Of a DNA stretch of 64,000 nt, positions 1 to 8,232 are shown one piece after another. A program made the translations under genes and the position numbers. The stretch comes from Streptomyces tuirus (lineage in GTDB: Bacteria; Actinomycetota; Actinomycetes; Streptomycetales; Streptomycetaceae): assembly GCA_018195615.1 (NCBI GenBank), contig JAGTPG010000001.1, positions 1,054,001 through 1,118,000 on the forward strand, in the 5' to 3' direction. The stretch's first letter is position 1. Each line of letters begins with the position of its first letter. The notes beneath the pieces were generated by a model that worked only from the letters and a program-made list of their open reading frames with translations, did not search any database and was not told the DNA's origin.

Positions 1-938
1 ACGGCCATGGTGCGCTGCTCGCGCAGCCGCCCCAGCAGCCGTTCGGCGGTGAGGCTGTCGGGGACCAGCAGGGCCTCCGTGGTCAGCTCCGTGACCGGCG
101 TGCCGGGCCGCTTCTCCGGCTCCAGGGCGAGCACGTCCCGGATGTGGACGGTGCCCACCACCTCGTCCAGGCTGTCGCGGTAGACGGGAAAGCGGGACAG
201 CCCGGTCGCGTGGGAGAGGTTGGCCGCGTCGGCGGCACTGGCGTGCACTTCCAGGGCCTTGACGTCGACCCGCGGCGTCATCACGTTCTCGGCGGTCAGC
301 TCGCTCAGATGAAGGGTCCGTACGAACAGCTCTGCCGAGTCCGCCTCCAGAGCCCCCTCGGCGGCCGAGTGCCGGGCCAGCGCGCCCAGCTCCTCGGCGG
401 TGCGGGCGGAGGCCAGTTCCTCGGCGGGCTCCAGCCCGAAGCGGCGTACGAAACGATTCGCCGTGCTGTTCAGATGCCCGATGAACGGGCCGAACGCGGC
501 CGTGAACGCGCGCTGCGGGCCCGCGACCACCTTCGCGACCGCCAGCGGACGCGAGATCGCCCAGTTCTTCGGCACCAGCTCGCCGACCACCATCAGCACG
601 ACGGTGGACACCACCACGCCCAGCACGGTCGCCACGGATGAGGCAGCACCTCCCAGGCCGATCGCCCGCAGCGGGCCGCGCAGCAGCGCCGCGATGGACG
701 GCTCGGCGAGCATGCCGATCACCAGCGAAGTGACGGTGATACCCAACTGGGCGCCGGACAACTGCAGCGTGAGACGCCGTACGGCCTTCAGCGCACCGTC
801 CGCGCCGCGCTCGCCTGCCTCGGCGGCACGCTCCAGATCGGCACGCTCAACGGTGGTCAAGGAGAACTCGGCCGCGACGAACACCGCGCAGGCCAGCGTC
901 AGGAGGAGGGCCAGCAGGAGCAGCAGGACCTCGGTCAC
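1..938 (-). CDS. CNNM/CBS-domain (hemolysin/CorC-family) membrane protein, 3' end outside window
   Basis: Reading leftward from a GTG at 938 gives an open frame of 312 codons that runs off the window edge. It starts VTEVLLLLLALLLTLACAVF, a transmembrane helix, followed by the conserved AAEFSLTTVERADLE stretch and LQLSGAQLGITVTSLVIGML typical of the CNNM (DUF21) membrane domain. Around residue 258 the cytoplasmic part reads TGLSRFPVYRDSLDEVVGTV and HIRDVLALE, the start of a CBS-domain pair. Family members are linked to Mg/Co ion efflux or resistance and are often called hemolysin family for historical reasons. A purine-rich GAGGGAG lies about 14 nt before the GTG. The missing end should hold the second CBS domain and the CorC/HlyC-type domain. 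The family call is firm; the substrate is not known. Confidence 0.9.
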   Translation of the reverse strand, partial: MTEVLLLLLALLLTLACAVFVAAEFSLTTVERADLERAAEAGERGADGALKAVRRLTLQLSGAQLGITVTSLVIGMLAEPSIAALLRGPLRAIGLGGAASSVATVLGVVVSTVVLMVVGELVPKNWAISRPLAVAKVVAGPQRAFTAAFGPFIGHLNSTANRFVRRFGLEPAEELASARTAEELGALARHSAAEGALEADSAELFVRTLHLSELTAENVMTPRVDVKALEVHASAADAANLSHATGLSRFPVYRDSLDEVVGTVHIRDVLALEPEKRPGTPVTELTTEALLVPDSLTAERLLGRLREQRTMA

Positions 939-1224
939 CGTGCCACCCCCGCTCCCTCAATCGCATGGGTCCGGCGGGAATGGCACGGCTGGTACTGGGA
1001 GGCTCACCCATGGGGGAACGTCGCTCCTTCTCGAAACACACATACAGACAGTGAGTGGAAACAGGATTGCCTGCCTCTACACCAACTGTAAAGGAGTCGC
1101 AAAGCACCACCCGAAGGCCCTGGGGCTCGAGTCGCCGGCGGTGTGTGCCGAAGATCCATGGGCAGCGGCCCGAACCGCCCCTCCGGGGCGGCACCTGACA
1201 CACAGCGACAGCGGGCCCAGAGGT

Positions 1225-1380
1225 CACGAGCCCGCCGGTGGATGCATCGCAGGCCACAGGAAGGCGTGCACCACCCGCAGTTCCGCGCCTCGCAGCCGCG
1301 CCTCGCAGCCGCGCCTCACGCACCGCCACCGCCGGCCCCGAGGCGGGCCCATCCACACCCACCACCACCCGACCGGCCAC
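1225..1380 (-). pseudogene. Universal stress protein N-terminal fragment
   Basis: From 1380 leftward the frame begins VAGRVVVGVDGPASGPAVAV, then REARLRGA, the first strand and ATP loop of a UspA-fold protein. The continuation EARLRGAELRVVHAFLWPAM is in another frame. The break coincides with a 13-bp unit (ccgcgcctcgcag) present in nearly three tandem copies at 1283-1320, so replication slippage is the likely cause. Nothing of the rest of the domain (about 100 further residues) follows, so this is a dead remnant. Usp genes often sit beside stress genes like those to the right. Confidence 0.6.
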
Positions 1381-1440
1381 GATGTCTCCCAGATCCGCAC
1401 ACCAGAGCTTGCATCTTCAGCATCACGCCGACCCCGCCTC

Positions 1441-1473
1441 CCCCGCCAGGGAACCCGGTGTCCCCTGGCGGGG
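1441..1473. terminator. Strong hairpin, probable terminator
   Basis: CCCCGCCAGGG (1441-1451) and CCCTGGCGGGG (1463-1473) pair perfectly over 11 bp around an 11-nt loop. It lies in a gene-poor gap of about 900 bp (939-1834) between the CNNM protein and the stress genes. That gap otherwise holds only the Usp remnant and the operator at 1771. No T tract follows on either strand, so orientation is open. Confidence 0.45.
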
Positions 1474-1770
1474 GCCATCCGGGCACCCCCTCGTGCGCCG
1501 ACGGGCGATCACAGGGGCATCCCCACGAAGCACCGGTGCCGCCCCCAGCGCCCCGCAACTCCCGGACAGGACCGTCGGTCGGTTCTCGAACGGCACGGCC
1601 ACCGACGGCGGTAGAGGCACAACGAGCCGCTGGCCGGACGCTGCGGACACGGTCCCCGGAGCGGCGAACTCGTCGCCCCGCTCGGCCTCAGCCTCGCAAG
1701 AGCCCGTTTTCGGCCTTTCCCGGCGAGCCCATGCCGACCGCACCCCCGCCCGGCCTGCGACAGCCCTATG

Positions 1771-1790
1771 CTTCTACTCGTTTGTAGAAG
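1771..1790 (+). promoter_or_regulatory. Palindromic operator A (BlaI-type candidate)
   Basis: CTTCTAC-TCGTTT-GTAGAAG has perfect 7-bp arms and a 6-nt spacer. It overlaps a -10-like TATGCT (1767-1772) and lies 44 nt before the start at 1835, the position expected for a repressor site. The same palindrome recurs at 3244, 5350 and 10383. Confidence 0.7.
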
Positions 1791-1834
1791 GCCCGCGGCA
1801 GGGCCGGGCCCCACCCACCCGGAAGAGGACACGC

Positions 1835-2053
1835 ATGGCTTCGATCGACCTGGACAAGGTGCTCGACAAGGCGTGGGCGGACAAGAGTCTGCCCGAGATC
1901 CTGGCCGCCCCGGTGGGGGCGCTCAAGGGCGTCTCCGACCGTGACGGCGAGCTGCTTCAGCAGGCGTTCGGGGTCAAGACCGTAGCCGACCTGGCCGAGT
2001 TGAAGTACGTCCGCTGGGCACAGGCCCTCGCCGCGCTGGACGCGGCCAAGTAG
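1835..2053 (+). CDS. Small helix-hairpin-helix-like protein
   Basis: A 72-residue acidic protein beginning MASIDLDKVLDKAWADKSLP. The second half, with PVGALKGVSDRDGELLQQAF and GVKTVADLAELKYVRWAQAL, looks like a helix-hairpin-helix or DUF4332-like fold, in which a GV-D/E-x-x-x-L-x-x-A-F-G-V-x-T-V-x-D-L-A pattern is common. GGAAGAGGA at 1821-1829 is a good ribosome site and fixes the ATG. No enzyme motif is visible. It lies directly behind operator A and 96 bp before spo0M, with no terminator between, so the two may be co-transcribed. The fold is inferred from pattern only; a role in DNA or nucleotide contact under stress is speculation. Confidence 0.65.
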   Translation: MASIDLDKVLDKAWADKSLPEILAAPVGALKGVSDRDGELLQQAFGVKTVADLAELKYVRWAQALAALDAAK

Positions 2054-2149
2054 CCCGCCCCACGCACAACCGTGGTGTCGTGCGTCTGCCCGGGCGCACG
2101 GCACCGCACCTGAACAAGACACACGCACGCATAAGGAGTGGACGCCACC

Positions 2150-3169
2150 ATGGTGTTCAAACGACTGCTCGGATCACTCGGCGTGGGCGGACCCACCGTC
2201 GACACGGCCCTCGACCCGGGAGCCGCCCGCCCCGGCGGCGCGCTGACCGGCCAGGTCCATCTCAAGGGCGGAGACGCCGACTTCGACATCGAGCACATCA
2301 CCCTGGAGCTGGTGGCCCGGGTCGAGGCCGAGCACAGCGAGGGCGAGAGCGAGGGTGTCGTCGCCTTCGAGCGGTTCACCGTCGGCGGCGGTTTCCGGCT
2401 GGTCGCGGGGCAGCAGCACAGCGTCCCGTTCACGGTGACGCTGCCCTGGGAGACGCCGATCACCGAGCTGTACGGGCAGGGCCTGGGCATCGTTCTCGGC
2501 GTGCGCACCGAGCTGGCGGTGGCCGGCGCCAAGGACAAGGGCGACCTGGACCAGCTGAACATCGCCCCGCTGCCCGCCCAGGAGGCCATCCTGGAAGCGT
2601 TCGGACAGCTCGGCTTCGGCTTCAAGTCCGCCGACCTGGAGTACGGGCGCATCGGCGGCACCGGTCAGCAGCTGCCCTTCTACCAAGAGATCGAGATCAC
2701 CCCGTCCCCGCAGTACGCGCACCAGGTGAACGAGATCGAGGTGACCTTCCTGGCCAACCCGGGCGGCATGGAGGTCGTCCTGGAGGCCGACAAACGCGGC
2801 GGCTTCTTCTCCGGCGGCCACGACGCGCTGACCCGCTTCACGGTCGGCCACCACGACTCCCGCGACTGGAACACGGAAGTCGACGGCTGGATCCGCCAGT
2901 TGGTCGAGCACCGGGCGTCGCACGGCACCCACGGCGCCTACGGCGCCTACGGCCACGGTGACCCGTACGCCAGGCAGGGGCACGGCGGACACCACGGGCA
3001 CGGCGACCACCACCACGACGACCACCGCCGTTCCGGCCCCGGCATGGGCACCGCCGTCGCCGCGGGCGCCGCCGGGCTCGCGGTCGGAGTCGTCGGCGGC
3101 ATGGTCGCGGCCGAAGTCGTCGACGAGGTCGGGGACTTCTTCGAAGGCGACGAGGAGGACGAGGGCTGA
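2150..3169 (+). CDS. spo0M: Spo0M-family (arrestin-like) sporulation/stress protein
   Basis: A 339-residue protein starting MVFKRLLGSLGVGGPTVDTA. Residues 1-240 match the Spo0M fold of two arrestin-like beta-sandwiches, with the GLTGQVHLKGG-like first strand (here ALTGQVHLKGG), IEHITLELVARVE and QQHSVPFTVTLPWETPI. AAGGAG at 2133-2138 lies 11 nt before the ATG at 2150 and overlaps the GTG at 2138, which rules that start out. The tail is unusual: a His-rich run near residues 277-295, then a Gly/Ala/Val-rich hydrophobic stretch near 298-323, then an acidic end (EGDEEDEG). In Bacillus, Spo0M affects sporulation and division; in Streptomyces its homologues sit with Ter genes. It is followed by a terminator at 3200-3240. 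Confidence 0.88.
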   Translation: MVFKRLLGSLGVGGPTVDTALDPGAARPGGALTGQVHLKGGDADFDIEHITLELVARVEAEHSEGESEGVVAFERFTVGGGFRLVAGQQHSVPFTVTLPWETPITELYGQGLGIVLGVRTELAVAGAKDKGDLDQLNIAPLPAQEAILEAFGQLGFGFKSADLEYGRIGGTGQQLPFYQEIEITPSPQYAHQVNEIEVTFLANPGGMEVVLEADKRGGFFSGGHDALTRFTVGHHDSRDWNTEVDGWIRQLVEHRASHGTHGAYGAYGHGDPYARQGHGGHHGHGDHHHDDHRRSGPGMGTAVAAGAAGLAVGVVGGMVAAEVVDEVGDFFEGDEEDEG

Positions 3170-3199
3170 CAACAGGCCCCGGCAGGCGGTGAAGACGCA

Positions 3200-3240
3200 C
3201 CAGCAGGGGGCGGGTGGACACAGCCTCCGCCCCCTGCTGG
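3200..3240 (+). terminator. Terminator after spo0M
   Basis: CCAGCAGGGGGCGG (3200-3213) and CCGCCCCCTGCTGG (3227-3240) form a perfect 14-bp stem with a 13-nt loop, 30 nt after the spo0M stop. It ends the spo0M unit just before operator B, so terB has its own promoter. Confidence 0.8.
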
Positions 3241-3243
3241 TAA

Positions 3244-3263
3244 CTTCTACAGGATTGTAGAAG
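3244..3263 (+). promoter_or_regulatory. Palindromic operator B (BlaI-type candidate)
   Basis: CTTCTAC-AGGATT-GTAGAAG, with the same perfect 7-bp arms and 6-nt spacer as the site at 1771. A TAACTT (3241-3246) that could act as a -10 element overlaps its left edge. The terB start lies 56 nt downstream. Confidence 0.7.
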
Positions 3264-3319
3264 AAACGCTGTCCGGAGCACCTCGGTCCGGGCATCCTCC
3301 CGACACGTACGGAGTTCTC

Positions 3320-3775
3320 ATGGCCCTGTGGGACCGCCTCAAGGAGTCCGCATCGACGATGCAGACCCAGCTCATGGCGAAGAAGAACGACCTCAAGAGC
3401 GGCGCCTTCCGCGACGCCAGCATGGCGATGTGCGCCCTGGTCGCGGCCGCCGACGGCACGGTCGATCCCTCCGAGCGGCAGCGTGTGGCCCAGCTCATCG
3501 CCACCAACGAGGTGTTGCAGAACTTCCCCGCCGACGACCTGCGCCGCCGCTTCGAGGACAACCTGAACAAGCTCACCACCGACTTCGACTTCGGCAAGGT
3601 GAGCGTCATGCAGGAGATCGCCAAGGCGAAGAAGAAGCCCGCCGAAGCGCGAGCCGTCATCCAGATCGGCATCGTCATCGGCGGCGCCGACGGCGACTTC
3701 GACAAGGACGAGCAGGCTGTGGTGCGCGAGGCGTGCTACACCCTCGACCTGCCGCCCCACGAGTTCGACCTCTGA
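3320..3775 (+). CDS. terB: TerB-family tellurite-resistance/stress protein
   Basis: A 151-residue all-helical protein with the two pseudo-repeats of TerB. ALVAAADGTVDPSERQR lies near residues 41-57 and IVIGGADGDFDKDEQAVVRE near 116-135. Both contain the acidic DG-x-x-D/S-x-x-E pattern associated with metal binding in this fold. Length is normal for the family. TerB is part of the Ter system, thought to link membrane stress, metal sensing and phage or toxin defence; its exact chemistry is unknown. The ATG at 3320 follows GGAGTT. It is a single-gene unit under operator B, with the M56/BlaI pair converging from the right. Confidence 0.9.
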   Translation: MALWDRLKESASTMQTQLMAKKNDLKSGAFRDASMAMCALVAAADGTVDPSERQRVAQLIATNEVLQNFPADDLRRRFEDNLNKLTTDFDFGKVSVMQEIAKAKKKPAEARAVIQIGIVIGGADGDFDKDEQAVVREACYTLDLPPHEFDL

Positions 3776-3893
3776 CCGACCCGGATCATGTGGCGGGCCG
3801 GCACCGGGACCGGCCGGCCACACCACCGGTGAGAGCTGGAGCCGTGATGCCGGCCTTCGTGGGGCTCGTCGCCGGACTCGCCGCGCTCACCGA

Positions 3894-4850
3894 TCACGCC
3901 TGACGCTCCCCCGCCAGGGTCAAAGGGGCGTGGCTGCGTGCAGGATGAAGACCATCGTCACGGCGGAGTTCGCCGACGACATCGCCGACACGGCGGCCCC
4001 ACCGCCGCGCCCCACGCCGCCACACCCACCGACGTGAACAGCGACGGCCAGCTGCGCACCACCGGAGGGGGCCGAGCAGAGCCGCCACTCGACGCGGCAC
4101 CGGTCCCGCCGCGGCCAGAGCGGCCAGCGTCGCCACCGGCGTGCCCCGGGACACCAGGGCCGCCTTGCCGATCGCGCACGCCACGGCCCGGCGGCTGCCG
4201 ACCTCCTGGGCCGCATCCTCGTCCGCCCACCGCTCCGCCGTGTACGCCACCGCCGTACGCAGCGGACGCAGGAAGGGATTGGCCCTCGCAGCCAGCTGGA
4301 CCGCGAGCAGGAAACGGTGGTGGCGTGCGGTCAGATGAGCCCGCTCGTGGGCGAACACCGCCCGGCGCTCGGCCGGTTGGAGGCAGTCCAGCATCGCCGT
4401 GGTCACTACCACCCGATCCCGCCGACCGCCCGGCAAAGCGTAGGCGTAGGGGACGTCGTCCGGGAGTACCGCCACCTCCGTCTCCCGCAACCCGGCCAGC
4501 GCCCGGTGGGCCCGACGGCGCACCCGCCCGTGGCGCCAGAACGTGCGGCCGCACGCCACCAGCACCACGACGAGCGCGGGAATCGCCGCCTTGCCGACGA
4601 CCTCGTCGTACGGCACCGCCGCCCGCACCTCGGGGTCCGACCAACCGTCGGGGAGCGGGTTTCCGGGTAGCTGGGCGGTGCCGACCACCATCACCAGGCC
4701 GAGGCACAGCGTGCTGCAAGCCGCCATGACCGCGGCCACCCCGGTCAGCAGCCGCGTCGCGGTCCGTGGATGCAGATGCTGCTCGGCCAAGCGCGCAATC
4801 GGCCACGCCGTCAGAGGCAGCACCAGTGGCAGAAAGACGAAGACCCCCAT
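3894..4850 (-). CDS. M56-family membrane metallopeptidase, C-terminus frame-broken
   Basis: A BlaR1/MecR1-type M56 peptidase with hydrophobic segments near residues 1-20, 34-58 and 88-101, then a zinc site HERAH at 168-172 with E169 as catalytic base. In this family the integral membrane protease inactivates its partner BlaI repressor on signal; this protein has no C-terminal penicillin-sensor domain. The stop of blaI is 5 nt before this ATG, so the two form an operon. The last 60 residues as read are Arg/Trp-rich and unlike the family. Two one-base restorations, near 4062 and 3985, give LLGPPPVVRSW, a hydrophobic helix containing VGVAAWGAAV, and an end ...VFILHAATPL stopping at 3920, for 310 residues, close to normal size. 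Confidence 0.85.
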   Translation of the reverse strand: MGVFVFLPLVLPLTAWPIARLAEQHLHPRTATRLLTGVAAVMAACSTLCLGLVMVVGTAQLPGNPLPDGWSDPEVRAAVPYDEVVGKAAIPALVVVLVACGRTFWRHGRVRRRAHRALAGLRETEVAVLPDDVPYAYALPGGRRDRVVVTTAMLDCLQPAERRAVFAHERAHLTARHHRFLLAVQLAARANPFLRPLRTAVAYTAERWADEDAAQEVGSRRAVACAIGKAALVSRGTPVATLAALAAAGPVPRRVAALLGPLRWCAAGRRCSRRWVWRRGARRWGRRVGDVVGELRRDDGLHPARSHAPLTLAGERQA

Positions 4851-4855
4851 GAGGT

Positions 4856-5245
4856 TCAGTCTTCCCCTTCGTTCCTCGAGTGACCCAGCAGCTCACGCAA
4901 CAGCCGCTCGTCGTCCGGACCGAGGCCGGTCACGAAGCTGGCCAGCACCGCCTCACGGTCGCCCTCGGAGTCCAAGACCCTGCGCATCTTGTGGGCGGCC
5001 AAGCCCGCCTGATCCGAAGCGGGCGTCCAGGCGAAGGACCGGCCCGCCCGCTCCCGCGTGACCGCTCCCTTGGCCAGCAACCGGGTCAGGATGGTGATGA
5101 CCGTCGTATAGGCGAGGTCGCCGCCCAAACGCTCCTGCACCCATCCGGCCGACGCCGGTCCGTCCGCCTCCCTCAGCGCCGACAGGACCAGCGCCTCCAG
5201 CTCGCCCTGCCCCCGCCGCCGGGGACGCTGCCGCTGCTCAGTCAC
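4856..5245 (-). CDS. blaI: BlaI/MecI/CopY-family winged-helix repressor
   Basis: Read from the GTG at 5245, a 129-residue protein with the winged helix of BlaI: GELEALVLSALREADGPASA, then ERLGGDLAYTTVITILTRLL (recognition helix) and a C-terminal dimerisation part with FVTGLGPDDERLLRELL. AAGGGAG sits about 10 nt before this GTG, and the length matches the family. An upstream in-frame start at 5314 would add an unlikely basic tail. BlaI binds palindromes containing TACA/TGTA as a dimer and is cleaved by its M56 partner, encoded 5 nt downstream. The palindrome at 5350-5369 lies about 105 nt upstream, consistent with autoregulation. It is the best candidate reader of the four palindromes listed here. 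Confidence 0.9.
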   Translation of the reverse strand: MTEQRQRPRRRGQGELEALVLSALREADGPASAGWVQERLGGDLAYTTVITILTRLLAKGAVTRERAGRSFAWTPASDQAGLAAHKMRRVLDSEGDREAVLASFVTGLGPDDERLLRELLGHSRNEGED

Positions 5246-5349
5246 GCCCTGTCTCCCTTCCGCCGCCGTCCGTTTCCCCAGCGGACATCGTATGGCCGCC
5301 ACGAGGAGCATCACGCCGCCTCACAAGCCTCGACGATCCCCCACCCCAC

Positions 5350-5369
5350 CCTCTACAGAATCGTAGAAG
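5350..5369 (-). promoter_or_regulatory. Palindromic operator C upstream of blaI
   Basis: CCTCTAC-AGAATC-GTAGAAG, with one mismatch from the perfect sites at 1771 and 3244. On the minus strand it contains a TACGAT that could act as a -10 element. It lies in the only intergenic region able to drive the blaI-M56 operon. Confidence 0.65.
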
Positions 5370-5482
5370 ATGTGCTGCCCCAGGACATGCCCGTACACAG
5401 CAGGACCACGAACGGAGCGTTGGGACGTGGGTGTCATCGCGTGACTGACGCAGGAACGTCTCACCGGAGCAACGTTCCATAG

Positions 5483-6247
<765 letters not shown>

Positions 6248-6317
6248 GCTGTGGTGCCGCGACGCCGGATCACCCACCCGGTTCGGAGCGGGTGGCCACA
6301 TGGCCTGGCTAGGAAAA

Positions 6318-6349
6318 GGGGAGGGACCCGGAGAGCCGGGCCCCTCCCC
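6318..6349. terminator. Bidirectional terminator between cstR and the rhodanese operon
   Basis: GGGGAGGGACCCGG (6318-6331) pairs with CCGGGCCCCTCCCC (6336-6349), with one A-C mismatch and an AGAG loop. The run AAAA just before it becomes TTTT on the minus strand, so the hairpin can serve both converging units. Confidence 0.75.
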
Positions 6350-6362
6350 GGCGGGGTGTGAT

Positions 6363-6949
6363 TCAGCGGTCGCGCAGTGCGGCCAGCGTGTTCTCGAGGT
6401 CGGCGGCGCGGGGTCGGTTGTGGGGGAGCTTGGCGAGCAGGGCGGCCATGCCGCAGGTGTTGCTCAGGGCGGAGAAGACCAGGCCGCCCGCGATGCCGGC
6501 GGAGATGAGCTGGAAGGCGGGGTCGACGACGAGCCCGAGTAGCAGGCCGAGCAGCACGATCACTCCTGCGGTGAGCCTCACCTGCCGCTCCATTCCCCAG
6601 GTGGCACGGGAGACGCCCTGGGGGCGGTGGAGTTCGTGGCCGTCGGCCGCCCAGGCGCCGGTTCCTCCGACAGGGTGGCGGCCCTGACGCCGTTCTCGGC
6701 GAGGATCCTGCCGGCGTTCTCGGAGCGTGCGCCCGAGGCGCAGACGACCAGGACGTCACCGCGGTCGGCGGCGTACCGGATGTCCGGCAGCGCGCGCTGG
6801 ATCTGGTCGAGGGGGATGTTGAGCGCGCCGGGGAGGTGACCGCCGGCGTATTCGCCCGGGGTGCGCACGTCGATGATGGTCAGTTCGTGCAGGCGGGTGC
6901 GCGCCTCGTCGGTGGCCAGGGCCGTGGGGGTGGTCATGGCAGTTGTCAT
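6363..6949 (-). CDS. YgaP-like rhodanese plus DUF2892 membrane domain, split by a frame break
   Basis: The 5' part (6949-6672) encodes a rhodanese domain with active-site loop CASGARS. The 3' part encodes a small membrane domain (LTAGVIVLLGLLLGLV; SALSNTCGMAALLAKLPHN) of the DUF2892/YgaP type. As read they are two overlapping frames. Restoring one base near 6672 joins them through LVGGTGAWAADGHELHRPQG, giving one 195-residue protein like E. coli YgaP, a membrane-anchored sulfurtransferase. Two starts are possible (ATG 6949 or 6937); AAGG precedes the first. It is the last gene of the leftward sulfur operon, 139 nt after tauE, and may have its own promoter there. Confidence 0.82.
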
Positions 6950-7088
6950 CCTTGCGTGTCGGAGTGTGCTGAGCTTGATCTGACGGGAGCCCGGACCGAA
7001 GGCGGTCCTTGAGATACGCGGCCGGCTGGAGAAGCTCTCCTGGTCCTTAGCTCTGGTCCCTGGTCCGAGCCGTTGGCGGCCCTCGTGT

Positions 7089-7832
7089 TCAGACGATCAC
7101 GTCGACGAGCATGAAGGCCGCCACAGCCAGCAGGACACCGGCGAAGATCTTCTGAAGGGTGGTGCTGGAGATCTTCGTCGCGAGACGTTTGCCGTCCCAG
7201 GCGCCGAGGATCGCGGCTCCGGTGAAGGGGCCGATGATCTCCCAGTGGAGCCCGCCGCTGGTGCCGGTGCGAGCGGCGAGCGCGGCGAGTGAGTTCACCA
7301 TGATGACGAGCAGGCTGGTGCCCACCGCCCGGCGCATGGCCAGTCCCAGGACGCTCACCAGGGCGGGCACGGCGAGGAATCCCCCGCCGACCCCCAGAAA
7401 GCCCGTCACGGCGCCGAGTCCGGCACCGGCACCGGCCGCCTTGCCGGGACGGATCCGGTCCGGCGTCTCGGACGCGGACGGACGGAGCATGCGCAGGGCC
7501 GCCAGCGCGGCGATGACCGCGAACGCCGACGTCAGAACCGCGTCGGGCAGACCCCCGGCGGCAGCGCCGGCGAGGAAGGCGGGGCCGATGCCCGCCGCGG
7601 CGAACAGCGCTCCCGTCTTCCATGCCACGTCCCCGTCGCGGGTGTGGGCGTACAGGGCGGTGGCGGAGGTGATGGTGACGATGATCAGACTGGCGGTGGT
7701 GGCGGCGGCCGGAGTGAAGCCGAGCAGGTAGATCAGTGCCGGTACGGCAAGGACGCTGCCACCGCCGCCGAGGGCTCCGAGGGCGAGTCCGATGACAGCC
7801 CCGGCGATGAGGGCGAGAACGAGTACGGTCAC
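7089..7832 (-). CDS. tauE: TauE/SafE-family sulfite/organosulfur permease
   Basis: A 247-residue polytopic membrane protein with the two family repeats: GAVIGLALGALGGGGSVLAV near the start and GLGAVTGFLGVGGGFLAVPA in the middle, each a Gly-rich half-helix hairpin. About eight transmembrane segments are visible. In cst-type operons this protein exports sulfite or thiosulfate formed during persulfide oxidation. The GTG at 7832 overlaps the TGA of the upstream rhodanese (GTGA), implying translational coupling and excluding longer starts that would run into that gene. Confidence 0.9.
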   Translation of the reverse strand: MTVLVLALIAGAVIGLALGALGGGGSVLAVPALIYLLGFTPAAATTASLIIVTITSATALYAHTRDGDVAWKTGALFAAAGIGPAFLAGAAAGGLPDAVLTSAFAVIAALAALRMLRPSASETPDRIRPGKAAGAGAGLGAVTGFLGVGGGFLAVPALVSVLGLAMRRAVGTSLLVIMVNSLAALAARTGTSGGLHWEIIGPFTGAAILGAWDGKRLATKISSTTLQKIFAGVLLAVAAFMLVDVIV

Positions 7833-8194
7833 GCTATCCGGCCGCTGTTCCCGCGTTCGTCGACGACCGGGTGCCCGGCGGCGGCCCACGCGTTCATGCC
7901 GCCCTCGACGTCCACCGCGTGCGCTCCGCGTTTTGTGAGGAGCTTCGCGGCCTGCCGGGAACGGTGTCCACTGCGGCAGATCACCACCAGCGGACGACCC
8001 TGCGCCCCGGCGGGCACAGTGGCGCCGGCGACCAGTTTCGTCAGCGGTACGTGCACGGCGCCCGGGGCATGGCCCGAGGTCCATTCGGGCTGCTCTCGCA
8101 CGTCCAGCAGGACAGCGTCAGGCCGGTCACCGCTGGTACGGCTGTGCGCCTCGTCGGCCGTGACGCGGGGCCCGTTTCGGCGAAAGCGGAACAT
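7829..8194 (-). CDS. Single-domain rhodanese (sulfurtransferase)
   Basis: A 121-residue rhodanese-fold protein with AVLLDVREQPEWTSGHAPGA and the active loop VICRSGHRSRQA, C73 being the persulfide-forming residue. The loop CRSGHRS suits a thiosulfate or polysulfide sulfurtransferase. AAGGAAGG lies about 10 nt before the ATG at 8194; a GTG three bases upstream is also possible. It sits between the persulfide dioxygenase (35 nt away) and tauE (4-nt overlap), so it is surely in the same operon. It probably passes sulfane sulfur between GSH-like or mycothiol carriers and the dioxygenase; the thiol partner is inferred. Confidence 0.9.
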   Translation of the reverse strand: MFRFRRNGPRVTADEAHSRTSGDRPDAVLLDVREQPEWTSGHAPGAVHVPLTKLVAGATVPAGAQGRPLVVICRSGHRSRQAAKLLTKRGAHAVDVEGGMNAWAAAGHPVVDERGNSGRIA

Positions 8195-8232
8195 CACACG
8201 CTTCCTTCCTTACGAGAGGGGACGGCCGGGAT

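Noticed and set aside
3841..3903. Very small ORF (MPAFVGLVAGLAALTDHA) after terB
   Set aside because: 18 codons, overlaps the M56 gene end on the other strand and has no clear support.
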